Assembly: GCA_041398025.1 (NCBI GenBank)
Contig: JAWKVM010000009.1
Span: 62,001 to 126,000 of the forward strand
Length of the DNA stretch: 64,000 bases
From: JANQPX01 sp041398025
GTDB taxonomy: Bacteria > Pseudomonadota > Alphaproteobacteria > Geminicoccales > Geminicoccaceae
Direction of reading: 5' to 3'
The position numbers were made by a program, and so were the translations under genes. Shown here in pieces: positions 56,940 to 64,000 of the stretch; position 1 is the first letter of the stretch, and each line of letters starts with the position of its first letter. The notes beneath the pieces are model-generated. The model searched no databases. It saw only the letters and a program-made list of their open reading frames with translations, and was not told the origin of the DNA.

Positions 56940-57563
56940 ATGTTACTGGGACTGGCGTTACTCTATGTGGGCGCCGTGCTGTTCCTGAACGGCCTCTGGC
57001 TGATGGGCAAGATCGGCGACAACGAAATCTCGATCATCAACATCTTCTCGGGCCTATTGACCTTCCTCATCGCCATGTATCTCGCCTTCGGCCCCGAGGC
57101 GGACGCAGGAACGATCAAGGCCGCTGGATTGACCCTCCTGTTCACCTTCACCTATCTCTGGGTGGCCTTCAATCGCTATAGCGGCGCCGACGGCCGCGGT
57201 CTCGGCTGGTTCAGCCTGTTCGTCGCGATCACCGTGGTGCCGGTGGCGATCTCGACGCTGGGCTCGGCGGCGAGCGCCTGGGACGTCTGGTTCGGTCTTT
57301 GCTGGACCGCCTGGGCCGTGCTCTGGTTCATGTTCTTCCTGCTGCTTGCCCAGAAAAAACCGATCGCCTGGGTGACCGGCCTCGTGACCTCGATCCAGGG
57401 CGTGCTTACCGGCTGGCTGCCGGGCTACCTCCTGCTCGACGGCGTCATGGGCCCGGCCGCAAGCGCTGCCGAAGCCCCGGCCGAGACCGGTTTTCTTCAC
57501 ATGATCCCGTTCATCGATCTGGCACAGTTCGGCAGCGCCGCCTCGGCGCTCGCCCTCGGATAA
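56940..57563 (+). CDS. AmiS/UreI family amide/urea channel
   Basis: A 207-residue protein with six or seven helices matching the AmiS/UreI family of proton-gated or passive urea/amide channels. Typical features are the N-terminal GLALLYVGAVLFLNGLWLMG, FLIAMYLAFGP, FTYLWVAFNRYSGADGRGLG near residue 72 and FMFFLLLAQKKPIAWVTG near residue 130. Placed after formamidase, it most likely lets formamide or a related short amide enter. A GC-rich hairpin (around 56881-56897) lies in the 167-base gap upstream. The fmdB-like gene follows after 14 bases. Confidence 0.93.
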   Translation: MLLGLALLYVGAVLFLNGLWLMGKIGDNEISIINIFSGLLTFLIAMYLAFGPEADAGTIKAAGLTLLFTFTYLWVAFNRYSGADGRGLGWFSLFVAITVVPVAISTLGSAASAWDVWFGLCWTAWAVLWFMFFLLLAQKKPIAWVTGLVTSIQGVLTGWLPGYLLLDGVMGPAASAAEAPAETGFLHMIPFIDLAQFGSAASALALG

Positions 57564-57577
57564 GGGAGACCGGAACC

Positions 57578-57916
57578 ATGCCTCTCTACGACTATCACTG
57601 CGATGACTGCGGCGACTTCCGCGCCTGGCAGTCGATGAGCCAATGCAGCGCTGACATCGCCTGCCCGAGCTGCGAGCAAAGCGCGTCGCGGCTGGTCACG
57701 GCGCCCTCGCTTGCCCTCATGCCGGCGAACAACCGCATCGCGCACAGCCGCAATGAAAAGAGCGCCGATCAGCCGGTCGTGGCGACCAGGGCCTCGATGG
57801 ACCAGGGCCGCGCACGCAACGGTCACGCCCATGGCAGCCATTGCAGCCACGGCCATCAGCACGGCAAAGGCGGCCTCAGTCACAGCCATGGGCGGCCCTG
57901 GATGATCGGGCACTGA
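57578..57916 (+). CDS. fmdB: FmdB-like zinc-ribbon protein with His-rich tail
   Basis: A 112-residue protein that starts with the FmdB/CxxC_CXXC ribbon: C8 and C11 (CDDC) pair with C29 and C32 (CPSC). FmdB of Methylophilus was described as a putative regulator of formamidase expression. The C-terminal third (residues 83-104) contains nine histidines in a Gly/Ser-rich context, resembling nickel or zinc storage and delivery tails. The start ATG follows GGGAGA. It is the last gene of the formamidase operon. A metal-handling role is inference. Confidence 0.9.
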   Translation: MPLYDYHCDDCGDFRAWQSMSQCSADIACPSCEQSASRLVTAPSLALMPANNRIAHSRNEKSADQPVVATRASMDQGRARNGHAHGSHCSHGHQHGKGGLSHSHGRPWMIGH

Positions 57917-58250
57917 GAACACGACCTTGCTGGGTGCTGTGACAAGCCTTCCGTTAATCGGTCACGGCTTCGCGCAAGCGGCGTTGTTTTTCAAGCATCC
58001 CACGGTCTCCCCCTGAATTCGCAGCCGCGGGTCAGGCTGCAGATCCCTACCTGCAGGTCCATTCTTCCAACGTCATATCGCTACGCGACCCTGGCTGAAG
58101 ATCTGCTGTCTCACTGATCGCGGGCACCATCTGCCGCTTACCCATCAAGACGACAATTCCTCTGAAGTTTAATAAACCTTGACGCGTATTATATAACAAA
58201 TTAATTAACCATAAAGGTATATAGAGCCGGCGGTAGGGGGAGAACGCAGC
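57917..58250. other. AT-rich intergenic region before the GGDEF-EAL gene
   Basis: The first 220 bases are of normal composition with no frame or terminator I can defend. Bases 58150-58225 are strikingly AT-rich for this genome (ATTATATAACAAATTAATTA) and probably form the promoter of the diguanylate cyclase gene. An H-NS-like silencer target is possible. Confidence 0.45.
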
Positions 58251-60551
58251 GTGAGCGCCGCATTATCGACAACAGCCGAGTCCGACCTTCTGGCAAGCCT
58301 GTTCGAGCGCTTGCCTTACGTGCTCGGGATCAACCTGGCGATCGCGATTTGCGCCGTCATCGCATTTTCCATCAGCGAGCCGCCGGGACTGATCATGCTC
58401 TGGATCGGGACGATGTTGGCGAGCCTCGCCTTTCGCCTGAAGGTCTGGCGAGATTTCGCGCGGTCGGCCGGGGAGCGCAGACACGAACCGGCATGGACGC
58501 AGCGCTTCACCCTCGCGGCCGGACTGAATGGCGGAGCCTGGGGACTGGCGCCGGTACTGTTCTACAATCCCGATTCCCTGGTCGCGCAGACCTTCCTGCC
58601 CTTCGTTCTCGCCGGCATGTCCGGCGGATCGCTGGTCGGTCTCTCGGGATCGAGATCGGCGTTTTTCGCCTTTTATATCAGCCTGGCGACCCCCTACGCG
58701 CTCCGGCTCGTCTGGGAGGGCGATCAAGCCCATCTGACCATGGCCGCCGCCGTCGTCATCTACATGGTGGGCATCGGCTGGCTCGGTCGCTCGTTCAACG
58801 GCTATCTCAGACAGTCGGTGCGGCTTGCCGGCGAGAACGAGCACCTCTTGACGGCACTTCGCCAGAGAACCGCCGAGCTCCAGGAAAAGTCGTCGCAGCT
58901 CGAGGTGACGTTCGAGCACATCAATCAAGGCGTCGCCGTGTTCGACCAGGAGCATCGCCTGGTCACCTGCAATCACCGCCATCGCGAACTGTGCAGCGAT
59001 GCTGCGGACGCTTTCCTGCCCGGTGTCGACAGCAGGCCTGGATCGCGCCCGCAAGCCCATCGAGAACCAAGGCGAGAGGGCGTCTTGAAGCCCGCCGAGC
59101 CGGCGCGCCATCGCTGCAGAAACCGGCGCTTCGACTGGATCGGCACCAAGGGCCGCTTCTTGCAGATCGAGGACAACCCCATGCCGAGCGGCGGCTTCGT
59201 CAGGACCTCGACCGACGTCACCGATCGAAAGCGCCACGAGGCCCATATTCTCCATCTGGCGCAGCACGATTCGCTGACCGGCCTGCCCAACCGCATGCTG
59301 TTTCACGATCGCCTAGACCAGGCGCTTCACCTCGCCCAGAGGAAGCGCGGCCGGCTCGCCGTCCTGCTGCTCGATCTCGATCGTTTCAAGACCATCAACG
59401 ATACGCTTGGTCACGATGCCGGGGACCGCCTGTTGCAGCAGACCTCGGAGCGCCTTCGCGCCTGCATTCGCGGCAGCGACATGCTCGCGCGCCTCGGCGG
59501 CGACGAGTTCGTCATCATCCAGATGGAGCTCCGGCAAAAGTCGGATGCGGACGTGCTCGCCGAGCGCATCAAAGACGCGTTCAGGGAGGGATTCGATCTC
59601 GGGGGGCAGCATGTGCATGTCGGCACGTCGATCGGCATCGCGATCGCCGCACCCGGACGGCAGGGGCCGGAAAGCGCCGGCGAGCTCCTGCGTCATGCGG
59701 ATCTCGCCCTCTATCAGGCGAAGTTCAAGATGCGCGGCGGCCATTGCTTCTTCGAGGAAGGCATGAATGCGCGCATTCAGCGGCGAAAGCTGCTGGAGCA
59801 CGATCTGCGCGCCGCCCTGACCGAACGCCAGCTGGAGCTGCACTACCAGCCGCAGCTGGATCTTCGAACCGGCAGGATGACCGGCGTCGAAGCCCTGCTG
59901 CGCTGGCACCATCCGAAGCGCGGCCTGGTGCCGCCCGCCGATTTCATTCCGCTCGCCGAGGAGAGCGACCTGATCGTGGCGATCGGTGAGTGGGTGCTCG
60001 GAGAGGCTTGCGCCCAGGCTGCCGCCTGGCCCTCCCTGACCATGGCGGTCAACCTCTCGCCGATCCAGTTCATGCGCTCCGATCTGGTCGAGACGGTCGA
60101 GACCGTCCTGGCCAGGACCGGCCTGCCGGCGGCGCGCCTCGAGCTCGAGATCACGGAAAGCGCCTGGCTCGCCGACTGCGACAAGACCATGGCGACCCTG
60201 AACCGTCTGCGAGACTTGGGCGTGCGCGTGGCGCTCGACGATTTCGGCACCGGCTATGCCTCGATCAGCTATCTGCTGCGCTTCCCCTTCGACAAGATCA
60301 AGATCGATCGCTCCTTCATCCAGGGTCTCGATCGCGTCACCGAGGCCAACGCCGTGGTCCATGCGCTGATCGGCCTCGGCCGCAGCATCGGCATGCGCGC
60401 CAGCGCCGAGGGCGTCGAAACGCCCGCCCAGATCGAACATCTGCGCAAAGAGGGCTGCGAAGAGGTTCAGGGATTTTACTATGGCGAGCCAGTCCTCGCC
60501 CAGAAGATCGGCACAATGCTGGCCAATAGCCACAGACATTTTATAAACTAG
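58251..60551 (+). CDS. Membrane-bound GGDEF-EAL protein (c-di-GMP turnover)
   Basis: A 766-residue protein starting at GTG behind GGGGGAGAA. Five or six helices fill residues 20-180, then come a coiled linker, a PAS-7-like domain (about 220-328), a GGDEF domain with intact GGDEF (416-420) and an allosteric I-site RGSD (407-410), and an EAL domain with E547-A-L, the LEITES and DDFGTGYAS motifs and a KIDRSFIQ metal segment. Both synthesis and hydrolysis of c-di-GMP are possible. Residues 255-290 are Arg/Pro-rich and unlike a PAS core. A neighbouring frame reads more naturally there (LDRARKPIENQGERAS), so two compensating indels may be hidden. Confidence 0.92.
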   Translation: MSAALSTTAESDLLASLFERLPYVLGINLAIAICAVIAFSISEPPGLIMLWIGTMLASLAFRLKVWRDFARSAGERRHEPAWTQRFTLAAGLNGGAWGLAPVLFYNPDSLVAQTFLPFVLAGMSGGSLVGLSGSRSAFFAFYISLATPYALRLVWEGDQAHLTMAAAVVIYMVGIGWLGRSFNGYLRQSVRLAGENEHLLTALRQRTAELQEKSSQLEVTFEHINQGVAVFDQEHRLVTCNHRHRELCSDAADAFLPGVDSRPGSRPQAHREPRREGVLKPAEPARHRCRNRRFDWIGTKGRFLQIEDNPMPSGGFVRTSTDVTDRKRHEAHILHLAQHDSLTGLPNRMLFHDRLDQALHLAQRKRGRLAVLLLDLDRFKTINDTLGHDAGDRLLQQTSERLRACIRGSDMLARLGGDEFVIIQMELRQKSDADVLAERIKDAFREGFDLGGQHVHVGTSIGIAIAAPGRQGPESAGELLRHADLALYQAKFKMRGGHCFFEEGMNARIQRRKLLEHDLRAALTERQLELHYQPQLDLRTGRMTGVEALLRWHHPKRGLVPPADFIPLAEESDLIVAIGEWVLGEACAQAAAWPSLTMAVNLSPIQFMRSDLVETVETVLARTGLPAARLELEITESAWLADCDKTMATLNRLRDLGVRVALDDFGTGYASISYLLRFPFDKIKIDRSFIQGLDRVTEANAVVHALIGLGRSIGMRASAEGVETPAQIEHLRKEGCEEVQGFYYGEPVLAQKIGTMLANSHRHFIN

Positions 60552-60711
60552 CACACCACATCAAGATTAAATAAAATAAAATCAAAACAAACTATTATAA
60601 TCGACCACTAAATAACTCTTGCGAAGTAACCACCTGTTAAGAATTTCCATTCATGCTTTCAATCATACCGGGCAAGCAACTCGGTGCCTCCAACGATAAA
60701 GCGGGTGTCCC
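60552..60711. other. AT-rich intergenic interval
   Basis: This 160-base interval includes an A/T-dominated block (60564-60620, AAATAAAATAAAATCAAAAC) very unlike the surrounding GC-rich DNA. It contains likely promoter elements for the downstream hydroxylase gene. I see no stem-loop terminator for the gene upstream. Confidence 0.4.
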
Positions 60712-61266
60712 ATGCTCAATGCCGCCATGGAGCAGAAGGCGACGGACGGGCTGAACCTTCGTTTGTCCATCGCCTGCAACACGGCCGTTCCCTTCATGCT
60801 GTTCGGCATGAGTCTCGGCCAGGTCTCGTCGGATGCCGTCCGGGTGATGGCCTGGGGCATCGTCGGCCTGATCGGCTACAGCCTGATCGAGTATGCCTTT
60901 CATCGCTGGGTTCTGCACGGCCTGCTGACGGCCGATCACAGACTGCATCATGAGGAGCCGTTCGCCGCGCATGCCCTGCCGTTTTCGACGGGGCTGTCCG
61001 TGCATGCCGGCGTGCTGGTGATGCTTTCGCTTTGGGTGGGGCTGGACCTGGCGCTGTGCATCACGCTCGGCACGTCGATCGGCTATGCCCTCTATGGCCA
61101 GCTGCATGAGCTCGTGCACAGGGATCCGAGCCTGGCACGCCGCCTGATGCCCATGCTCTATCGTCATCACCTGCTGCACCACCGCACCGGCCCGGCTGGA
61201 GAGGAGCGGAATTTCGGCGTGCTGACGACGTTCTGGGATCGTCTGTTCGGGACCTATGCCGCCTGA
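60712..61266 (+). CDS. Fatty acid hydroxylase/sterol desaturase family protein
   Basis: A 184-residue membrane di-iron enzyme with histidine boxes HRWVLH (near residue 64), HRLHHEEP (near 77), HELVH (near 133) and RHHLLHH (near 149). Hydrophobic spans lie near residues 20-60 and 95-130. It is short for the superfamily but similar in size to beta-carotene hydroxylase-like and small sterol-desaturase-like proteins. The substrate is unknown. Its end overlaps the convergent hydrolase gene by 13 bases. Confidence 0.87.
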   Translation: MLNAAMEQKATDGLNLRLSIACNTAVPFMLFGMSLGQVSSDAVRVMAWGIVGLIGYSLIEYAFHRWVLHGLLTADHRLHHEEPFAAHALPFSTGLSVHAGVLVMLSLWVGLDLALCITLGTSIGYALYGQLHELVHRDPSLARRLMPMLYRHHLLHHRTGPAGEERNFGVLTTFWDRLFGTYAA

Positions 61267-61925
61267 TGCCGGTCGAGAATGTCGTCGATAACCGCCAGCA
61301 CCTTGGCGCGCACCGCCGGGGAGCGCATGAAGGCGAAGTGCCCCCGCGCCAGGAAGCGATGGTGCGAGCGCTCGGTGAAACTGGTCCAGGGCCAGACGAT
61401 CATGTCGAGCCAGCCGCCGAACGAGACGATCGGAACGTCGACGTCCAGGGGAATGCCGAGGCTGATGTCCCGCGTCTCGGCAATCCGCGGGAGATGGCCG
61501 CGATGCTCGGTGGCCATGGTGATGATCGCCCGAACCCCGTGATGATCGCTCTCGTCGACCATGGCCTTCGCCAGGAGCCCGCCGAAGCTGAACGCGACGA
61601 TCACGGTCGGCCGCCCGTCCGCGAGCAGCGCCCTGCCTGCGGCGATGACCTGACGCATCACCCCGGCCTCTTCCGGCCAGTAGTAATAGAAACCATTGAC
61701 GACGGCGATCTCCGCCTCGGGAAAGCGTTGGCCGAGATCGGCGATCCAGTCGGCCCAGTTCGCGGCCGTGTCCCCGCAGAACGCGCCGGCAAGGCAAAGA
61801 ATGCGCCAGCTGCCCGCCCCCTTGCGCACGACCCGCGCCGCGACGCGTCTGGATCTCGGCTCCGGAAAGAGCCGCCTGATCACCGGCTCGAGCATGTAGC
61901 GATCGACGATCCGAGCGATGGGCAA
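61254..61925 (-). CDS. Alpha/beta-hydrolase fold protein
   Basis: A 223-residue protein with the nucleophile elbow FSFGG (Ser near residue 113), the strand ILCLAGAFCGD before it, a likely acid in VPIVSFGGWLDMIVWP and a catalytic His near the C-terminus (RGHFAFMRSPAVR). The spacing fits small thioesterase or lipase-like hydrolases. A basic N-terminal region with a predicted amphipathic helix could bind membranes. It is convergent with the fatty acid hydroxylase-like gene. Confidence 0.82.
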   Translation of the reverse strand: MPIARIVDRYMLEPVIRRLFPEPRSRRVAARVVRKGAGSWRILCLAGAFCGDTAANWADWIADLGQRFPEAEIAVVNGFYYYWPEEAGVMRQVIAAGRALLADGRPTVIVAFSFGGLLAKAMVDESDHHGVRAIITMATEHRGHLPRIAETRDISLGIPLDVDVPIVSFGGWLDMIVWPWTSFTERSHHRFLARGHFAFMRSPAVRAKVLAVIDDILDRHQAA

Positions 61926-62163
61926 GCCTTTTGGTCCCTGGCAATCGCCAGCAGCGTCGAACGCTGCCGGCAGCGTGGTGGAAAGGGCGCAGCACGTCGC
62001 ATTTGGCCCCTGCCTGACGATCGGAAGCGGGTCCTCACAGACCGATCGGTTTTAACCTTTGCCTAAGCTTTCTTCGATAGTCTTTCGCCACCGGCGGTCA
62101 ACGACTCCAAGGATGCGATCGGCGGGCGATGGGTCGCCGTCGCCTGATTCACGGGATCTCACC

Positions 62164-63399
62164 ATGCCAACCAGCCCGATCGGCCATAGCAGGAAAACTG
62201 ACGCCTTCATGCAGAACAGCTTGCGCCATGACGATACCGGCACCCTCTTCGCGCCCCTCGCGATCATGCTGCCGATCCTTCTCGGCATCGCCGGCCTCGG
62301 CATCGACATCGGCAATTGGTACAACAGCAAGCGCGCGGCCCAGGCCGCTGCGGATGCGGCGGCGCGCGCGGGTGCCCTGGAACTGATGCGCGACAGCGGC
62401 GAGGCCGCGATCCTGCTGGCGGCCAAGGACGATGCCGCGGCCAACGGCTTCGATGACGGCGATCGTGTGACGATCAGCCACCCACCGACCATGGGCGCCT
62501 ATGCCGGCGACGACATGGCGGTCGAAGCCGTGGTCGAAGCCAGGCCCCTGAGCTTTTTCAGCAGGGTCCTGTTCAATGTCGAGACCACCGTGGAGGCAAG
62601 AGCGGTCGCCAGGCTCAAGACGGACGATACCTGCGTCTGGGCGCTCGAGGAGACCGATACCGGATTTTCGATCGTCGGCACCGCCGATGTCGAGCTCGGA
62701 TGCGGCATTCAGGTCAATTCATCGAATGCCATCGCCCTCGACCAGAACGGCAGCTCCTGCGTGACCGCGCTGTCGATCCATGTGGTCGGCGGCGCGGCCG
62801 GGAGCTGTCTCAACCCCACGCCGAAGACCGGCGCCGCCCCTTCGCCGGATCCCTTGGCCGGGCGCGATCCGCCGGCCTATGGCGGATGCGACGTCGACAA
62901 GCAGCTCAAGATCAACAAGGATGAGACGCTCAGTCCCGGCGTCTATTGCGGCGGCATCAGCATTTCCGGCAATGCCGAGGTCACCTTTCTTCCCGGCCTC
63001 TACGTGCTGAAAGGCGGCACGTTCAAGGTTTCGGGAAGCTCGAGCCTCGAGGGTGAGGAGGTCGGCTTCTATCTGACCGACAATGCAGCGCTCGACATCA
63101 CCGCGACCGAGATCAGCTTTTCCGCACCGACATCAGGCGATATGGAAAAGATCCTGTTCTTTCAGGACAGGAACGACAGCACGGCGATCGTCAACAAGAT
63201 TGCAGGCAATGCCGAACTGGAACTCGACGGTGCCCTCTATTTCGCCCCCTCCAGGCTGGATCTGCGCGGCACCAGCTCGACGACGGCGCCCACGCCGATC
63301 ATCGTTGCCCGAGAGCTCCGCTTCGTCGGCACGACGTCTCTCGGCGACGGCGATTCGCCGCCGGCAGCGCTGACGATGACGGCCCATCTGGTCGAATGA
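62164..63399 (+). CDS. TadG-like pilus-assembly/secreted protein
   Basis: About 411 residues from the ATG at 62164 (a second ATG at 62209 is possible). The N-terminal segment DTGTLFAPLAIMLPILLGIA with GLGIDIGNWYNSKRAAQAAA is the TadE/TadG-type membrane anchor that inserts proteins into the envelope. The remainder is a beta-rich secreted domain (repeated Gly/Ser turns, SGNAEVTFLPGLYVLKGGTF, SGSSSLEGEEVGFYLTDNA) with cysteine pairs near CVWAL, LGCGIQ and VYCGGI. No other tad genes are in view, so it may be an orphan surface protein. Confidence 0.85.
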   Translation: MPTSPIGHSRKTDAFMQNSLRHDDTGTLFAPLAIMLPILLGIAGLGIDIGNWYNSKRAAQAAADAAARAGALELMRDSGEAAILLAAKDDAAANGFDDGDRVTISHPPTMGAYAGDDMAVEAVVEARPLSFFSRVLFNVETTVEARAVARLKTDDTCVWALEETDTGFSIVGTADVELGCGIQVNSSNAIALDQNGSSCVTALSIHVVGGAAGSCLNPTPKTGAAPSPDPLAGRDPPAYGGCDVDKQLKINKDETLSPGVYCGGISISGNAEVTFLPGLYVLKGGTFKVSGSSSLEGEEVGFYLTDNAALDITATEISFSAPTSGDMEKILFFQDRNDSTAIVNKIAGNAELELDGALYFAPSRLDLRGTSSTTAPTPIIVARELRFVGTTSLGDGDSPPAALTMTAHLVE

Positions 63400-63615
63400 A
63401 CCATCTTCCGTAGCATCGGTGCTGTGTTCTGCGATCGCGCAGGGAAGTGAGCTACGGCAAGGGCTCGCTGGCGTTGAGCCGGCCGATGGCCACGACCTGT
63501 CAGGTCGTTGAGGGATTTTCCGGGACGAATTTGTCGTTTGACGTGTTGTCTTCCCGAGAAAGCATTTCCCGCGTTCATAGTGATGGCAGGGGCCAATGGT
63601 CTCGAAAGGCTCAAA

Positions 63616-64000
63616 ATGACAAGCTGGTCGGTGAAGCTGTCCGTCTCCTTAGGCGTGTTCGCAGCGTATGTTCTCCTACCTTTGAAAGCCAATCTCGACT
63701 GCGACCACTGGTTCGCAGTCAGGATCGCAGCCGCCTGGGCGGAGGATGAGAGTGACGATCGGGACGACGGCGACGATCGGGACGACGGCGACGATCGGGA
63801 CGATGACGACGATCGGGACGATGACGACGATCGGGACGATGACGACGATCGGGACGATGACGATCGGGGCGACAGCGGTCGGGACGACGACGATCAAGAC
63901 GACAGCGATCGGGGCGACAGCGATGGTCCAACCGTCACGCTCGATATCGACAAGCAGACGCTTAACCAGGTGCTGGCCGGTGAGGCCGTCCTGGTGGACA
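63616..64000 (+). CDS. Asp/Arg hexapeptide-repeat secreted protein (5' part)
   Basis: A frame starting at ATG 63616 (AAAGG seven bases upstream) stays open to the window edge. It begins with a signal or anchor helix (SVKLSVSLGVFAAYVLLPLK), passes through a short globular piece and then six hexapeptide units DDRDDG/DDRDDD plus degenerate copies. After the repeat it continues GPTVTLDIDKQTLNQVLAGE, a possible folded domain. The product would be extremely acidic with regular Arg, perhaps calcium-binding or part of a matrix. No family is recognised, and the 3' end is missing. Confidence 0.6.
   Translation, partial: MTSWSVKLSVSLGVFAAYVLLPLKANLDCDHWFAVRIAAAWAEDESDDRDDGDDRDDGDDRDDDDDRDDDDDRDDDDDRDDDDRGDSGRDDDDQDDSDRGDSDGPTVTLDIDKQTLNQVLAGEAVLVD
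63754..63861 (+). repeat. Six tandem 18-bp units
   Basis: Six in-frame copies of GACGATCGGGACGAYGRC: the first two end GACGGC and the next four end GATGAC. Degenerate copies continue to about 63925. The unit length (18 bp, six codons) keeps the frame, so copy number can vary without disrupting the protein. Confidence 0.9.

Noticed and set aside
58030..58100. Possible third copy of the palindromic repeat
   Set aside because: Only short pieces (CTGCAG, GGTCCAT, GCGACCCTGG) match, and the paired ends are missing.
63676..63897. Minus-strand frame encoding repeated VPIVVI units
   Set aside because: Mirror of the 18-bp tandem repeat. The plus-strand frame has a signal sequence, a ribosome site and a continuing domain.
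63754..63925. CRISPR-like array
   Set aside because: Units are directly adjacent 18-mers without spacers and lie in frame within a coding sequence.

Overview
This is a GC-rich, gene-dense bacterial chromosome segment. Gene content and order (trxB-LysR, ELM1-like glycosyltransferase, greA, carAB, yqeY-dnaG-rpoD, then a MoxR/DUF58/DUF4159 cluster beside DUF1285, CoA pyrophosphatase and CCA-adding enzyme) point to an alphaproteobacterium, most likely of the Rhodospirillales/Geminicoccales sort. That placement is inference from family content and synteny, not from a marker-gene comparison.

Region 1 (1-13.2 kb) is a housekeeping block. After the tail of an unidentified gene comes a probable structured small RNA on the minus strand. 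Then follow LysR, thioredoxin reductase, ELM1-like protein, GreA, CarB and CarA (all minus), and divergently YqeY, DNA primase and sigma-70. Region 2 (13.2-15.5 kb) is a graveyard holding one decayed IS630-type and one decayed IS5-type transposase, followed by a palindromic intergenic repeat with a second copy near 35.9 kb. Region 3 (15.5-25.1 kb) carries a four-gene MoxR-DUF58-DUF4159-VWA-like cluster whose last gene is broken by frameshifts, then DUF1285, NUDIX, CCA transferase and a tRNA-Gln.

Region 4 (25.2-31.7 kb) is an ABC peptide/amide importer operon (DppC, DppB, binding protein with paired frameshifts, DppD, DppF) with an acetamidase/formamidase gene inside it. Region 5 (31.7-44.7 kb) holds an EI24 membrane protein with a methyltransferase, an OmpR/EnvZ-like two-component pair, an RCK-type ion channel, a GFA protein and an MFS transporter. 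It ends in a PmrAB/QseBC-like two-component pair divergent from an LTA-synthase-like sulfatase and a PAP2 phosphatase; a PmrA-box-like direct repeat lies between them, suggesting a regulated envelope-lipid modification unit.

Region 6 (44.7-50.3 kb) contains a large methyltransferase/ATP-grasp fusion and a binding-protein plus BCCT-transporter pair. Region 7 (50.3-57.9 kb) is the most striking locus: an NCS1-type permease fused through a Cys/His-rich segment to a PAS histidine kinase and receiver, a convergent OmpR-type regulator, then formamidase (FmdA), an AmiS/UreI channel and an FmdB zinc-ribbon protein with a His-rich tail. It looks like an amide-uptake and hydrolysis system controlled by a transporter-shaped sensor.

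Region 8 (58-64 kb) holds a membrane GGDEF-EAL protein, a fatty acid hydroxylase-family protein, an alpha/beta hydrolase, a TadG-like pilus-associated protein and the start of an Asp/Arg hexapeptide-repeat protein that runs off the end. Several conserved genes here carry single-base frameshifts, some as closely spaced pairs. Both real decay and sequence error should be kept in mind.
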